From Sphingomonadales bacterium (GTDB lineage: Bacteria; Pseudomonadota; Alphaproteobacteria; Sphingomonadales; Sphingomonadaceae), in contig VMTF01000177.1 in NCBI GenBank assembly GCA_013791705.1, forward strand, positions 1 to 45,855: 45,855 nucleotides of DNA, given 5' to 3'. A program made the translations under genes and the position numbers. Below, in pieces: positions 1-9,198 of this stretch; within the stretch, counting starts at the first letter, position 1, and every line of letters begins with the position of its first letter. The notes under the pieces are model-generated. The model worked only from the letters and a program-made list of their open reading frames with translations. It did not search any database and was not told the origin of the DNA.

Positions 1-2
1 CA

Positions 3-425
3 CTGGCGCTGATGACGATGCCGGTCATCGTCATCGCCGGCCGCAACGCGATCAAGTCCGTCCCGCCCAGCATCCGCGACGCCGCGCTCGGCATCGGCGC
101 AAGCCCGGTTCAGGTGGTGTTCCAGCATGTGCTGCCGCTGGCCCTGCCCGGCATCCTGACCGGCACGATCATCGGCATGGCCCGCGCGCTGGGCGAAACC
201 GCGCCGCTGCTGATGATCGGGATGCGCGCCTTCGTCGCCGCGCCGCCCGACAACCTGACCTCTCCGGCCAGCGTGCTCCCGGTGCAGATTTTCCTCTGGT
301 CCGATGAAATCGACCGCGGGTTCATCGAACGGACCAGCGCCGCGATCATTGTGCTCCTGCTGTTCCTCCTCGCGATGAACGGTCTCGCCATTTATCTCCG
401 CAATCGCTTCGAAAGACGCTGGTGA
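3..425 (+). CDS. pstA: Phosphate ABC transporter permease PstA (3' part, start outside window)
   Basis: This is the C-terminal end of an inner-membrane permease of the high-affinity phosphate importer PstSCAB. The frame is open from the window edge, so the start lies upstream, and the ATG at 12 is only an internal methionine. The visible part contains the permease coupling-loop region ([12 protein letters not shown], then [11 protein letters not shown]), followed by [12 protein letters not shown] and a last hydrophobic helix, as expected for PstA. Its stop overlaps the pstB GTG start by four bases (GTGA), which points to translational coupling in a pst operon. The identification rests on this motif pattern and on the pstB-phoU-phoB genes that follow. 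Confidence 0.9.
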   Translation: MALMTMPVIVIAGRNAIKSVPPSIRDAALGIGASPVQVVFQHVLPLALPGILTGTIIGMARALGETAPLLMIGMRAFVAAPPDNLTSPASVLPVQIFLWSDEIDRGFIERTSAAIIVLLLFLLAMNGLAIYLRNRFERRW

Positions 426-1207
426 CCACATTCCACGAACTTGACCCGGTCCACGCGAAAATCTCGGCCCGCGACGTCTCCGTCTTCTATGGCGAAAAGC
501 AGGCCCTGATCGACGTGTCGATCGACATCGCCACCGAATATGTAACCGCGTTCATCGGCCCTTCGGGCTGCGGAAAATCGACCTTCCTGCGCGCGCTGAA
601 CCGGATGAACGACACGATCGTCGGCGCCCGCGTGGAAGGCGAGATCATGCTCGACGGCGTGGACATCTACCGTTCGGGGATGGACGTCGTCCAGTTGCGC
701 GCCCGGGTCGGGATGGTGTTCCAGAAGCCCAATCCGTTTCCCAAGACGATCTATGAAAATGTCGCCTATGGCCCGCGCATTCACGGTCTTTCGGCCAACA
801 AGGCCGAACTCGACGCGATCGTCGAGCGTTCGCTCAAGCGCGCCGGCCTGTGGGACGAGGTCAAGGACCGGCTCGCCGACAGCGGCACCGCGCTTTCCGG
901 CGGCCAGCAGCAGCGGCTGTGCATCGCCCGCGCGATCGCGGTCGACCCCGAGGTGATCCTGATGGACGAGCCTTGTTCTGCGCTCGATCCGATCGCGACC
1001 GCGCGGATCGAGGAACTGATCAACGAGTTGCGAGGGCGCTACGCCATCGTGATCGTCACCCACTCGATGCAACAGGCGGCACGCGTCTCGCAGCGGACCG
1101 CGTTCTTCCACCTGGGCACAATGGTCGAATACGGGAAGACGACCGATATATTCACCAATCCGCGCGAGGAGCGGACCCAGGATTACATCACCGGCCGGTA
1201 CGGCTGA
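422..1207 (+). CDS. pstB: Phosphate ABC transporter ATP-binding protein PstB
   Basis: This cytoplasmic ATPase powers phosphate import through PstC/PstA. The 261-residue protein is a single ABC domain of normal PstB length. It has Walker [10 protein letters not shown] near residue 47, a Q-loop VFQKPNPFP typical of PstB, the signature LSGGQQQRL, and Walker [14 protein letters not shown]. The start is GTG at 422, overlapping the pstA stop. The gene is followed after a 23-base gap by phoU, the usual order. The operon is probably under PhoB control, but any Pho box would lie upstream of the window. Confidence 0.97.
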   Translation: MTTFHELDPVHAKISARDVSVFYGEKQALIDVSIDIATEYVTAFIGPSGCGKSTFLRALNRMNDTIVGARVEGEIMLDGVDIYRSGMDVVQLRARVGMVFQKPNPFPKTIYENVAYGPRIHGLSANKAELDAIVERSLKRAGLWDEVKDRLADSGTALSGGQQQRLCIARAIAVDPEVILMDEPCSALDPIATARIEELINELRGRYAIVIVTHSMQQAARVSQRTAFFHLGTMVEYGKTTDIFTNPREERTQDYITGRYG

Positions 1208-1230
1208 GCGCGGGAAGGATCGGTCAGGTC

Positions 1231-1914
1231 ATGGCTCAGGAACATACCGTCAAGGCGTTTGACGAAGACATCACCCGCTTGCGCGGCCTGGTCGCCGAAA
1301 TGGGCGGCCTGGCCGAAGTCGCCCTGAACAGCTCGCTTGAAGCCCTGATCAGCGGCAACAAGGAACTGGCGAACAACGTGATCGCGCGGGACAAGCGGAT
1401 CGACGAGCTGGAAGTGGAAATCGACAAGCTGGCCGTGCGGGTGATCGCCTTGCGCGCGCCGATGGCCGACGATTTGCGCGAGGTGGTCGCCGCGCTGAAG
1501 ATCGCCGGCGTGCTGGAGCGGATCGGCGACTATTCGAAGAACATCGCGCGCAGTGCGATGCGGGTGAAGAACCGGGCGAAGTTCGAACCGCTGACGCTGG
1601 TTCCGGCCATGGCCGACATTGCCAGCGAGATGGTGCACGACGTGATGACCGCCTTTGCCGCCCGCGATTCGCGGCTGGCCGTCGAAGTCATCGCCCGCGA
1701 TGCGAAAGTCGATGCGTTCTACGACAGCATTTTCCGCAATCTGGTGAGCCACATGATGGAAAATCCGGCATCCATCACCAGCGCGGCCGAACTGCTGTTC
1801 GTTGCCCGCAACATCGAGCGGATCGGCGACCATGCGACCAACGTGGCCGAGATGGTCTATTTCGCGGCAACCGGAGCATACCTGCCCGACCGCGAGGAAA
1901 AGACGGAAGGCTAG
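1231..1914 (+). CDS. phoU: Phosphate signalling complex protein PhoU
   Basis: PhoU links the Pst transporter to the PhoR/PhoB two-component system and represses the Pho regulon when phosphate is plentiful. The ORF track begins at 850 inside pstB, but the conserved protein begins at ATG 1231 (MAQEHTVKAFDEDITRL), giving 227 residues, the usual length. The protein is all-helical with two repeats, each carrying the metal-binding signature seen here as ERIGDYSKNIA and ERIGDHATNVAEM. It sits between pstB and phoB and is almost certainly co-transcribed with them. Confidence 0.96.
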   Translation: MAQEHTVKAFDEDITRLRGLVAEMGGLAEVALNSSLEALISGNKELANNVIARDKRIDELEVEIDKLAVRVIALRAPMADDLREVVAALKIAGVLERIGDYSKNIARSAMRVKNRAKFEPLTLVPAMADIASEMVHDVMTAFAARDSRLAVEVIARDAKVDAFYDSIFRNLVSHMMENPASITSAAELLFVARNIERIGDHATNVAEMVYFAATGAYLPDREEKTEG

Positions 1915-1920
1915 CCCGCG

Positions 1921-2610
1921 ATGGCACGACCCAAGTTGCTGCTGGTCGAGGACGATCCGGCGCTGGCCGAACTGGTGGAATTCCGCTTCAAGGCCGAAGG
2001 GTACGATGTCGTCCGCACCGAAGACGGCGACGAAGCGTTGCTGCTGGCGACCGAAGACGCGCCGGACGTGGTGATCCTTGACTGGATGATCGAGGGAACC
2101 AGCGGGATCGAGGTCTGCCGCCGCCTGCGGCGCGACAAGAACACCGCGCATGTGCCGATCATCATGCTGACCGCGCGCGGCGCCGAGGATGACCGGGTGC
2201 GCGGACTGGAAACAGGCGCCGACGATTATGTCACCAAGCCGTTTTCCCCGCGCGAACTGGTGGCGCGCGTCAGCGCGATCATGCGGCGAATCCGTCCCGC
2301 ACTGGCCGGCGAAATGCTGTCGGTGGGCGACCTGACCCTGGACGCGACCGCCCACCGGGTGACCCGGCGCGGGCGGGCACTGGCGCTTGGACCGACCGAA
2401 TTCCGCCTGCTCCGGCACTTCATGGAACATCCCGGCCGGGTATTTTCGCGCAGCCAATTGCTCGATGCGGTGGGGGGCAACGGCAGCGATATCGAACTGC
2501 GCACGGTCGACGTGCACATTCGCCGCCTGCGCAAGGGCATCGAACTCGACGAAGCGCCCGATCCGGTGCGCACGGTGCGCTCGGCCGGCTACGCGCTCGA
2601 AGCGGTTTAA
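1921..2610 (+). CDS. phoB: Phosphate regulon response regulator PhoB
   Basis: This OmpR-family response regulator is expected to bind Pho boxes and activate phosphate-starvation genes. Residues 1-120 form a receiver domain with the acidic pair ED at 10-11, the phospho-acceptor Asp54 (VVILDWM) and the conserved Lys in VTKPFSPREL. The C-terminal winged helix contains LGPTEFRLLRHFMEHPGRVFSR and VDVHIRRLRKGI, close to classical PhoB. It is 229 residues long and begins six bases after phoU. No PhoR kinase is visible and it may lie upstream of the window. Confidence 0.94.
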   Translation: MARPKLLLVEDDPALAELVEFRFKAEGYDVVRTEDGDEALLLATEDAPDVVILDWMIEGTSGIEVCRRLRRDKNTAHVPIIMLTARGAEDDRVRGLETGADDYVTKPFSPRELVARVSAIMRRIRPALAGEMLSVGDLTLDATAHRVTRRGRALALGPTEFRLLRHFMEHPGRVFSRSQLLDAVGGNGSDIELRTVDVHIRRLRKGIELDEAPDPVRTVRSAGYALEAV

Positions 2611-2615
2611 GCGTT

Positions 2616-2638
2616 CCGCACGCTCCGAATTCGTGCGG
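2616..2638 (+). terminator. Stem-loop just after phoB, possible terminator
   Basis: CCGCACG (2616-2622) and CGTGCGG (2632-2638) form a perfect 7-bp stem with a 9-base loop, starting six bases after the phoB stop. There is no T-tract, so it could be a weak or Rho-assisted end of the pst-pho operon, or an mRNA-stabilising hairpin. Confidence 0.35.
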
Positions 2639-2768
2639 CGTGCGCCTGCGCCCCTGCAGCACAGCTCGACATCGCGCGGGCCAAACCATTGTGATCGTGT
2701 GCGGTTCATGCTTTGCGCGCGTGACAAGGAACGGTTAGGGTTCGCGCCAGGTTCAGGAGATGTCTGGC

Positions 2769-3776
2769 GTGAAAAAACCGCTACGGTTCTGGTTGATCGT
2801 GTTGATCCTCGTCGCGGTTGCCGCCGCCGGCGGGGTGTGGCTATGGCGCGCCCAGCGAACCGAGGTGACGCTGGCCAGGGCGCGCATCGGCCCGGCGGTC
2901 GAACTGGTCTATGCGACCGGCTACGTCGAGGCGCAGCAGCCCGTTTCCGTGCAATCACGGCTGACCGCGCCGGTCGACAAGGTGCTGGTGAAAGAGGGCG
3001 ACCGGGTGGTGCGCGGGCAGCCGCTGATTCTGCTGGTCGACGATGAACAACGCGCGGCGACCGCGCAGGCCGCCGCCCAGCGCCGGGCAGCCGAGCAGAC
3101 CGAGGCCCGCACGGTCACGCTGTTCAAACAAGGGTGGGTAACCAGGTCCGCCCGCGATCAGGCGGTCGCCAATGCCGATGCCGCGCGCGCCGCCGAGGCG
3201 ACTGCGAGTGCGCGGCAGAACCAGTTGATCATCCGCGCCGAGATCAATGGCGTGGTGACCAAGCGCGACATCGAGCCGGGCGAACTGGCGACACCGACGC
3301 GGGTGCTGGCACTGCTGGGCGATCCCGCGCAAATCCGCGTCACGGCCACGATCGACGAGCGCGACATTGCCCGGGTACGCGTGGGGGAACCGGCGCTGAT
3401 GTCGAGCGACGCCTGGCCGGGGCAGACAATTCCCGCGCGGGTCACGGAACTCACGCCAAGTGGCGACCCGACCCAGCGGGCGTTCCGGGTGCGGCTGGAG
3501 CCCACCTCGGCGATCACTCTGCCGCTTGGGATATCGCTGGAAATCAATATCATAAGCCGCCGCGAAGAGAAGGCGGTGCTGGTCCCCGCCAGCGCCTATG
3601 GCGATGGCCACGTTTGGGTGGTGGCCGCCGGGCAGGCCCGCCGCCGCGCGGTCAAGCCGGGGATCGGCGGCACCGACACCATGCAGATCGTCAGCGGACT
3701 GCGCGCCGGCGAAGCGGTGATCGTCGCGCCGCCCGCGGACCTTGCGGACGGGCAGCGCGTAACGGTGAAAAGCTGA
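2769..3776 (+). CDS. HlyD-family periplasmic adaptor subunit of an ABC exporter
   Basis: This membrane-fusion protein would bridge an inner-membrane ABC exporter to the outer membrane. It has one N-terminal membrane segment (FWLIVLILVAVAAAGGVWLW), a biotinyl-lipoyl-like half (VSVQSRLTAPVDKVLVKEGD), a short coiled-coil hairpin rich in Ala/Arg/Glu, the second lipoyl half (RAEINGVVTKRDIEPGELA) and beta-barrel domains. I chose GTG 2769 because AGGAG at 2755-2759 is then nine bases away. The ATG at 2760 in the ORF track directly abuts that site and would have no spacing. The permease gene follows with no gap. The substrate is unknown; lipids, peptides and small molecules are all possible for this MacA/DevB-like group. 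Confidence 0.85.
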   Translation: MKKPLRFWLIVLILVAVAAAGGVWLWRAQRTEVTLARARIGPAVELVYATGYVEAQQPVSVQSRLTAPVDKVLVKEGDRVVRGQPLILLVDDEQRAATAQAAAQRRAAEQTEARTVTLFKQGWVTRSARDQAVANADAARAAEATASARQNQLIIRAEINGVVTKRDIEPGELATPTRVLALLGDPAQIRVTATIDERDIARVRVGEPALMSSDAWPGQTIPARVTELTPSGDPTQRAFRVRLEPTSAITLPLGISLEINIISRREEKAVLVPASAYGDGHVWVVAAGQARRRAVKPGIGGTDTMQIVSGLRAGEAVIVAPPADLADGQRVTVKS

Positions 3777-5030
3777 GTGTTCCCCCGGCTTGGCCTGTTG
3801 CTGCACATCGCCGCCATGCACCTGCTGGTGCGGCGCCGCCAGACCCTGGTCGCGACCAGCGGCGTCGCGGTCGGCGTCGGGTTCTTCCTGGCGGTATCGG
3901 CGCTGATGGTCGGCAGCCAGACCGACTTCGTCAAGACGCTGATCGCCGCCGCGCCGCATATCATCATCTCGGACGAGTTGCGCAGCCCCTCGCCCCAGCC
4001 CGGCGTGCGCGAATATGGCAAGACCGGCGCCGTCGAACTGCATGGCTACAAGGTCCGCAATGAAGTGCGCGGAATCAAGGACTGGCAGCAGATCCTGCGC
4101 GAGATCGATGCGATGCCGGGCGCGATCGGATCGCCCAGCCTGTCCGGCGCGGTCACGCTGCGGCAGGGCGGACGCGACGAGCCGCTCGGCGTGGTCGGGA
4201 TCGATCCGACGATCGAAACGCGGGTCAGCACGATTTCCGAAAAATTGCGGGCCGGACGGCTGATTGATCTGGAACGGGTCCAGGGCGGGGTCATCATCGG
4301 CGAGGATCTGGCGGAGCGACTGGGCCTTGGCATGGGCGATATCGTCGCCGCCACCTCCGCGCGCGGAGTCTCGCGCTCGCTGCGGATCGTCGGACTGTTC
4401 AAGAAGGGCCAGTCCGGCCTCGGCTCCGGCACCGGCTACATGCTGCTGCGCGAGGCGCAGTCGCTGCTCGGGCGGCCGTTCGTGATCAACCGGCTGGGAG
4501 TGAAACTACCCGATCCCTATACTGCGGACGCTGTGGCGAAGCAGTTGGAGGCGCGCCACGGCTACAAGGCGGAATCGTGGCAGGAACGCTCGGCGGATTT
4601 CCTTGGCCTGCTGCTGACCCGCAATGTGATCATGTACACGGTTGTTTCGGCGATCCTGCTGGTCGCGAGTTTCGGCATCTACACCGCCGTTTCGAACAGC
4701 GTCACCGACAAGCGGCGAGACATCGCGATCATGCGCTCGATGGGCTTTTCGCAAGGCGACCTGCAGTTCGTCTTCGTGGTCGAAGGCATGGCGCTGGCCG
4801 TGGCCGGGGTGATCGCCGGATGGCTGTTCGGCTTCGCGCTGATGACAGTGCTCGGTTCGCTGGAATTTCCGATCCAGGGCGAAGTGCGGCACCTGCCGCT
4901 TGATCGCAGCACGCGGCAATACCTGATCGCGGCGGCGGCCTCGCTGTTCGCGGGAATTTTCGCGGCCTGGCTGCCGGCCCGCAAGACCGCGCTGGTCGAT
5001 CCGGTCGATATCCTGCGGGGGGCGGTGTGA
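3777..5030 (+). CDS. ABC transporter permease, FtsX/MacB type
   Basis: This is the membrane subunit of the exporter encoded with its neighbours. The 417-residue protein has the MacB/FtsX layout: one N-terminal membrane helix (about residues 22-45), a large periplasmic domain, and three C-terminal helices starting near NVIMYTVVSAILLVASFGIY. The FtsX-domain motif appears as SVTDKRRDIAIMRSMGFS. The start is GTG at 3777, directly after the adaptor stop, so the genes are translationally coupled. The next gene overlaps its end. It lacks a fused ATPase domain, so it resembles DevC or LolC/E-type subunits more than full MacB. Confidence 0.85.
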   Translation: MFPRLGLLLHIAAMHLLVRRRQTLVATSGVAVGVGFFLAVSALMVGSQTDFVKTLIAAAPHIIISDELRSPSPQPGVREYGKTGAVELHGYKVRNEVRGIKDWQQILREIDAMPGAIGSPSLSGAVTLRQGGRDEPLGVVGIDPTIETRVSTISEKLRAGRLIDLERVQGGVIIGEDLAERLGLGMGDIVAATSARGVSRSLRIVGLFKKGQSGLGSGTGYMLLREAQSLLGRPFVINRLGVKLPDPYTADAVAKQLEARHGYKAESWQERSADFLGLLLTRNVIMYTVVSAILLVASFGIYTAVSNSVTDKRRDIAIMRSMGFSQGDLQFVFVVEGMALAVAGVIAGWLFGFALMTVLGSLEFPIQGEVRHLPLDRSTRQYLIAAAASLFAGIFAAWLPARKTALVDPVDILRGAV

Positions 5031-5752
5031 TGGAGGCGGCCCCGCCGGAGAGCGCCGCCCCGATCACGCCGGTGCTGGTTGCCGAACACCTGGAGCGCAA
5101 GCTGCCCGGCGATCCCCCGGTGACGCTGGTGACCGACATCGACCTGGCGATCGAGCCCGGCAAGTTCACCGCGATCGTCGGGCCGTCCGGCTGCGGCAAA
5201 TCGTCGCTGCTCTACCTGCTCGGCCTGATCGATCGTCCGACCGACGGGCGGCTGCTGCTCGAAGGGCGCGACATGATGCCGCTTTCGGGGGACGAGCGCG
5301 CGCAGATCCGGCTCCGGCATTTCGGGTTCGTGTTCCAGTTCCACTTCCTGCTGCCCGAGTTCACCGCGCTGGATAATGTGATGATGCCAATCCGCCGGCT
5401 CGGGCGCCTGTCGCTGCCCGGGGCCAGGGAGCGGGCGAGCGATCTGCTGACCTCGATGGGGCTTGGCGACAAGCTGCACAAGCCGCCCGACCACCTCTCC
5501 GGCGGCGAGCGGCAGCGCGTGGCGATCGCCCGGGCGATGGCGAACAATCCGCTGCTGGTGCTGGGCGACGAGCCGACCGGCAACCTCGACAGCACGAATT
5601 CCGCGCGGGTGGTCGAACTGTTTCGCGAACTGGCTCACGAGCAGGGCCGCGCGGTCGTCTGCGTGACGCATGACCCCGGCATTGCCGAAGTGGCCGACAT
5701 TCGCGTCTCGATGCTCGACGGGCGGATTTGCGAAGTGCTTCGGCAGACCTAG
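5030..5752 (+). CDS. ABC transporter ATP-binding protein, LolD/MacB-like
   Basis: This is the ATPase subunit for the preceding permease. Motifs are Walker [11 protein letters not shown]-loop [18 protein letters not shown], signature LSGGERQRV and Walker [14 protein letters not shown]. The EPTGNLD form is typical of the LolD/MacB/FtsE group. The ORF track starts at GTG 5027; I prefer the adjacent ATG 5030, which overlaps the permease TGA by one base (TGATG). With the HlyD-type adaptor this makes a complete DevBCA- or MacAB-like export system. What it exports cannot be read from sequence. Confidence 0.88.
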   Translation: MEAAPPESAAPITPVLVAEHLERKLPGDPPVTLVTDIDLAIEPGKFTAIVGPSGCGKSSLLYLLGLIDRPTDGRLLLEGRDMMPLSGDERAQIRLRHFGFVFQFHFLLPEFTALDNVMMPIRRLGRLSLPGARERASDLLTSMGLGDKLHKPPDHLSGGERQRVAIARAMANNPLLVLGDEPTGNLDSTNSARVVELFRELAHEQGRAVVCVTHDPGIAEVADIRVSMLDGRICEVLRQT

Positions 5753-5834
5753 CGTTCCCGCGGCGCAAGGACTGGGGGAACCGACCGGCCTCTGGCGGCG
5801 TTGCTTCGGCATACCCCCAACGCAGGAGGCAAGC

Positions 5835-6317
5835 ATGAAATACCGCGACGGCGATCCGCACGAGATGAAGGACAAGTTCTGGCACGCGCTGGACCAATCG
5901 CCCTACCTGATGCTCCAGCTTGACGCGGAGCCGGGCAGTGCCGCGCCGATGACCGCCAGTCTGGACGAAGACGCCGATCACGCAATCTGGTTCTTCTGCG
6001 GGCGCGACACTCGCTTCGCCCGGCTAGGCCCGGCGACGGCAACTTTCGCGAACCGCGATCATGACCTGTTTGCCCGCTTTGCCGGGACGCTTTCGGCGGA
6101 AACGGACCGTGCCCGGCTGGACCGGCAATGGACCAAACACGTCGCCGAGTGGTTCCCCGAGGGCAAGGACGATCCGAACCTGCTGCTCGTGCGCATGGAT
6201 CTTGGCCCCGCCTCGATCTGGTGCGGCGAAGTGGGCGTGCTTGATGCGGCCAAACAGCTTCTGGGGATGGATCTCCACAAGGCGGCCAAGGGCCGGCACG
6301 CCGAAACCGCGCTCTGA
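5835..6317 (+). CDS. Pyridoxamine 5'-phosphate oxidase-like (general stress protein 26-type) protein
   Basis: This 160-residue cytoplasmic protein looks like the FMN-binding split-barrel family that includes general stress protein 26. The pattern is an initial helix (FWHALDQSPYLMLQL), then DHAIWFFCGRDTRFARLG and an ATFANRDHDLFARFAGTLS strand pair, ending in a short helical tail with a WCGEVG segment. The start is ATG 5835 behind a full AGGAGG (5824-5829, spacing 5), not the upstream 5670 start in the ORF track. Family members often bind flavin and relate to stress, but no enzymatic activity can be assigned here. It converges with the permease gene. Confidence 0.75.
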   Translation: MKYRDGDPHEMKDKFWHALDQSPYLMLQLDAEPGSAAPMTASLDEDADHAIWFFCGRDTRFARLGPATATFANRDHDLFARFAGTLSAETDRARLDRQWTKHVAEWFPEGKDDPNLLLVRMDLGPASIWCGEVGVLDAAKQLLGMDLHKAAKGRHAETAL

Positions 6318-6331
6318 CCGAACGCGGCCGG

Positions 6332-6360
6332 AAAAAGGGCCGCCAGTTGCTGGCGGCCCT
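6332..6360 (-). terminator. Rho-independent terminator for the amino-acid permease
   Basis: AGGGCCGCCA (6336-6345) and TGGCGGCCCT (6351-6360) make a perfect 10-bp stem with a 5-base loop. On the minus strand the stem is followed by a T-run (AAAAA at 6332-6336 on plus). It lies 28 bases past the permease stop, and the hairpin may also slow plus-strand transcription from the convergent gene. Confidence 0.85.
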
Positions 6361-6388
6361 GATCCGTGTTGCGCTGTGAGAGCCCCGT

Positions 6389-8005
6389 TCAGGCCTGGGT
6401 GCCGCCCGGCGTCGGCGCGCCCGGCATCGGCGGCACCGGTTGCGGCGGAGTTTCGGCATCGTCCTCGTGGACTTCGACCACTCCGCGCCCGACGTGGCTG
6501 TGTTTGCGGCTGTAGGCGAAATAGACGATCAGGCCGAGGACCGCCCATCCCGCGAACAGTTCGAGCGTATAGGCCGAGAGGCTGAAGAACAGATAGACGC
6601 AGCCCAGGATGGCGAGCGGCGCGACCAGCGCCACGGCGGGCGTGCGGAACGGCCGGTGCCGGGCCGGATCGGTCCGGCGTAGGATCATCACCGCGAGCGC
6701 AACCATCGCGAAGGCGAACAGCGTGCCCGAGTTAGAGATATCGGCCAGGATACCGACCGGGAACAGCGCGGCAAAGACCGCGACGACAACGCCGGTGATG
6801 ATCGTGACCACGTGCGGCGTGTGATATTTCGGGTGCACCTTGCTCAGGAATTCAGGCAGCAGCCCGTCGCGGCTCATCACGAAGAAGATGCGGGTCTGGC
6901 CGAACATCATCATCAGGATCACCGAAGGCAGGGCCAGCCCGGCGGCGAGGCCGACCAGGTTGCCGATCTGCCGCCAGCCGATTTCGCGCAAGGTCCACGC
7001 CAGCGCTTCCTTCGAGCAGACCACCACTTGCGAGCCCTGCGCGGCGCAGGCTGCGGCAAAATCGGTGCTGCCCGGCGCAATCCCGTTCCCGCTTGCATCG
7101 AACAGCGGCTGCGCGCCGACGCTGCCGATCACGCCGCTGGCGACGAGAATGTAGAATATCGTGCAGATCGCCAGACTGCCGATCAGGCCGATCGGCATGT
7201 TGCGCTGGGGATTCTTGGTTTCCTCGGCAGCGGTCGAAACCGCATCGAACCCGACATAGGCGAAGAAGATCGAAGCGGCCGCAGCGGAAATGCCGCCGAT
7301 CCCCAGCGGGGCAAAGGGTTCGAAATTGCTGCTCTGCATCACCGGCAGCGCCAGAATCACGAACAGCGTGAGGGCCGTGACCTTGATCGCGACCAGCACC
7401 GCATTGACCGCCGCGCTTTCGCGCGTGCCGATCACCAGCAGCCAGGTCACCAGCAGGGCGATGAGGAAAGCCGGCAGGTTCATATAGCCGCCGGTAGCGA
7501 TCGCGGTCTGGATCGCGTCGGTATCGGCCGCGCCGAACGCCAGCTTGACCTGGGCGATCAGCGCATCGGCGTTGACCAGCTCCGGAGGAAGCGAAACCCC
7601 GGCATATTCCCGCAGCAGTCCGACGAAATAGCCCGACCAGCCGACCGCCACCGCCCCGGCCGCAACCGCATATTCGAGCACCAGCGCCCAGCCGACCATC
7701 CACGCGAGCAGCTCGCCCATCACCGCATAGGAATAAGTGTAGGCGGAACCCGAAACCGGAACCATCGCCGACATTTCGGCATAGCACAGCGCCGCGACCG
7801 CGCAGACCGCGCCGGCAATGATGAAGCTCAGGATCATCCCCGGACCGGCCTTTTGCGCCGCTTCAGCGGTAAGCACGAAAATACCGGTACCGATAACCGC
7901 GCCGACGCCCAGCATCGTGAGCTGGAAGGCGCCCAGCGACCGGGTGAGCGACTTGCGTTCGGCGGTAGCGAGAATGGCGTCGAGCGACTTGACGCGTCCG
8001 AGCAT
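6389..8005 (-). CDS. APC-superfamily amino acid permease (cationic amino acid transporter type)
   Basis: This is an inner-membrane amino-acid transporter of about twelve helices. The N-terminus has the APC consensus (LTMLGVGAVIGTGIFVLTAEAA), followed by AEMSAMVPVSGSAYTYSY and FFAYVGFDAVSTAAEETKNP, which are typical of the CAT/YfnA branch. I chose ATG 8005 (MLGRVKSLDAI, 538 residues) because AGAGAGG lies five bases upstream; the ORF track start at 8035 has no such site. The C-terminal tail is hydrophilic and proline-rich (PPQPVPPMPGAP). The gene is monocistronic, divergent from panB, and ends at a clear terminator. The exact amino acid carried is unknown. Confidence 0.9.
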   Translation of the reverse strand: MLGRVKSLDAILATAERKSLTRSLGAFQLTMLGVGAVIGTGIFVLTAEAAQKAGPGMILSFIIAGAVCAVAALCYAEMSAMVPVSGSAYTYSYAVMGELLAWMVGWALVLEYAVAAGAVAVGWSGYFVGLLREYAGVSLPPELVNADALIAQVKLAFGAADTDAIQTAIATGGYMNLPAFLIALLVTWLLVIGTRESAAVNAVLVAIKVTALTLFVILALPVMQSSNFEPFAPLGIGGISAAAASIFFAYVGFDAVSTAAEETKNPQRNMPIGLIGSLAICTIFYILVASGVIGSVGAQPLFDASGNGIAPGSTDFAAACAAQGSQVVVCSKEALAWTLREIGWRQIGNLVGLAAGLALPSVILMMMFGQTRIFFVMSRDGLLPEFLSKVHPKYHTPHVVTIITGVVVAVFAALFPVGILADISNSGTLFAFAMVALAVMILRRTDPARHRPFRTPAVALVAPLAILGCVYLFFSLSAYTLELFAGWAVLGLIVYFAYSRKHSHVGRGVVEVHEDDAETPPQPVPPMPGAPTPGGTQA

Positions 8006-8191
8006 GCGGAACCTCTCTGTGGGGCAGCCGTACACCAGTGCGGACCGCGCGGATTACCAATCGCGCGAGGCTAGCGGGAGCGTTCCGGCGCGCAAGAGAT
8101 ATTACGCAGTGATCCCCATCTTCGTTGCGCCGGCGAGCGCGGCCGACTTGCGCGCTTCACCTTCAGGCCTCCAGCGGCTAAGGCATCGGCC

Positions 8192-9061
8192 ATGTCCACG
8201 ACCTTTCAGCTCGACACGAGCACCAGCCGCGCCAACCCCACTCCGGCCCCGATGAAGCGCCTGACGGTGCCGGCGATCCGTTCGCGCAAGCAGGACGGCC
8301 AGACCGCCGAGCCGATCGTGATGCTGACCGCCTATACCGCCCGGCAGGCCCAGTTGCTCGATCCGCATTGCGATCTGCTGCTGGTCGGCGATTCGCTCGG
8401 CCAGGTGATCTACGGCCTGCCCTCCAGCCTGCCGGTTACGCTCGACATGATGGCCAATCACGGCGCGGCGGTGGTGCGCGGATCGTATCATGCGGTGGTC
8501 CTCGTCGACCTGCCGTTCGGGACTTACGAAGCCTCGCCCGAGCAGGCCTTCGCCAGTTCGTCGCGGCTGCTCAAGGAAACCGGCTGCGCGGGCGTGAAGC
8601 TGGAAGGCGGCGAGGAAATGGCCGCGACCGTCAGCTTCCTCACCCGGCGCGGCATTCCGGTGATGGGCCATGTCGGGCTGACCCCGCAGGCGGTCAACGT
8701 GCTGGGCGGCTATAACGCGCGCGGGCGCAGCGAGGCCGAAGCGGCCAAGATCGTCAGCGATGCGCGCGCCCTGGCCGAGGCGGGCGCTTTCGCCATCGTG
8801 GTGGAAGGCGTGGTCGAGCCGATCGCCGTCGCGGTGACCGAGGCGGTCCCCTGCCCGGTGATCGGGATCGGCGGCTCGGCCCGGTGCGACGGCCAGGTGC
8901 TGGTGACCGAGGACATGCTCGGGATGTTCGAGCGCGTGCCCCGGTTCGTGAAACGCTATGAGGCCATCGCCGAAGTCATCTCCGGCGCGGCCGAGCGCTA
9001 TGCCGGGGAAGTGCGGGCACGGACCTTTCCCGGGATCGAGCAGACGTACCAGCCGCGCTAG
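8192..9061 (+). CDS. panB: 3-methyl-2-oxobutanoate hydroxymethyltransferase PanB
   Basis: PanB transfers a methylene group from 5,10-methylene-tetrahydrofolate to 2-oxoisovalerate to give ketopantoate, the first step of pantothenate and CoA synthesis. The 289-residue protein shows the family motifs [27 protein letters not shown] (metal-binding Asp), [19 protein letters not shown] and [15 protein letters not shown]. Its start at ATG 8192 gives an N-terminal extension of about 20 residues before the usual KRLTVPAIR segment, and the ribosome site is weak, so an internal ATG at MKRLTVPA is possible. panC is not next to it. Confidence 0.95.
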   Translation: MSTTFQLDTSTSRANPTPAPMKRLTVPAIRSRKQDGQTAEPIVMLTAYTARQAQLLDPHCDLLLVGDSLGQVIYGLPSSLPVTLDMMANHGAAVVRGSYHAVVLVDLPFGTYEASPEQAFASSSRLLKETGCAGVKLEGGEEMAATVSFLTRRGIPVMGHVGLTPQAVNVLGGYNARGRSEAEAAKIVSDARALAEAGAFAIVVEGVVEPIAVAVTEAVPCPVIGIGGSARCDGQVLVTEDMLGMFERVPRFVKRYEAIAEVISGAAERYAGEVRARTFPGIEQTYQPR

Positions 9062-9198
9062 GCGGCCCGGGACGCCGGGAACAAACCAGGACGGCGCGCG
9101 GGCTTTGACAGGCTCTGACCCGGGCGCATGATAAACCAGTATCAATCCGGCGCGTCCGAGCCTGTTGACGGACGCCCAAATCCAGAACCGAGGCCTGC

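Noticed and set aside
1183-2958. 591-residue minus-strand ORF
   Set aside because: It is antisense to phoU and phoB and composed of His/Gln/Arg-rich shadow sequence.
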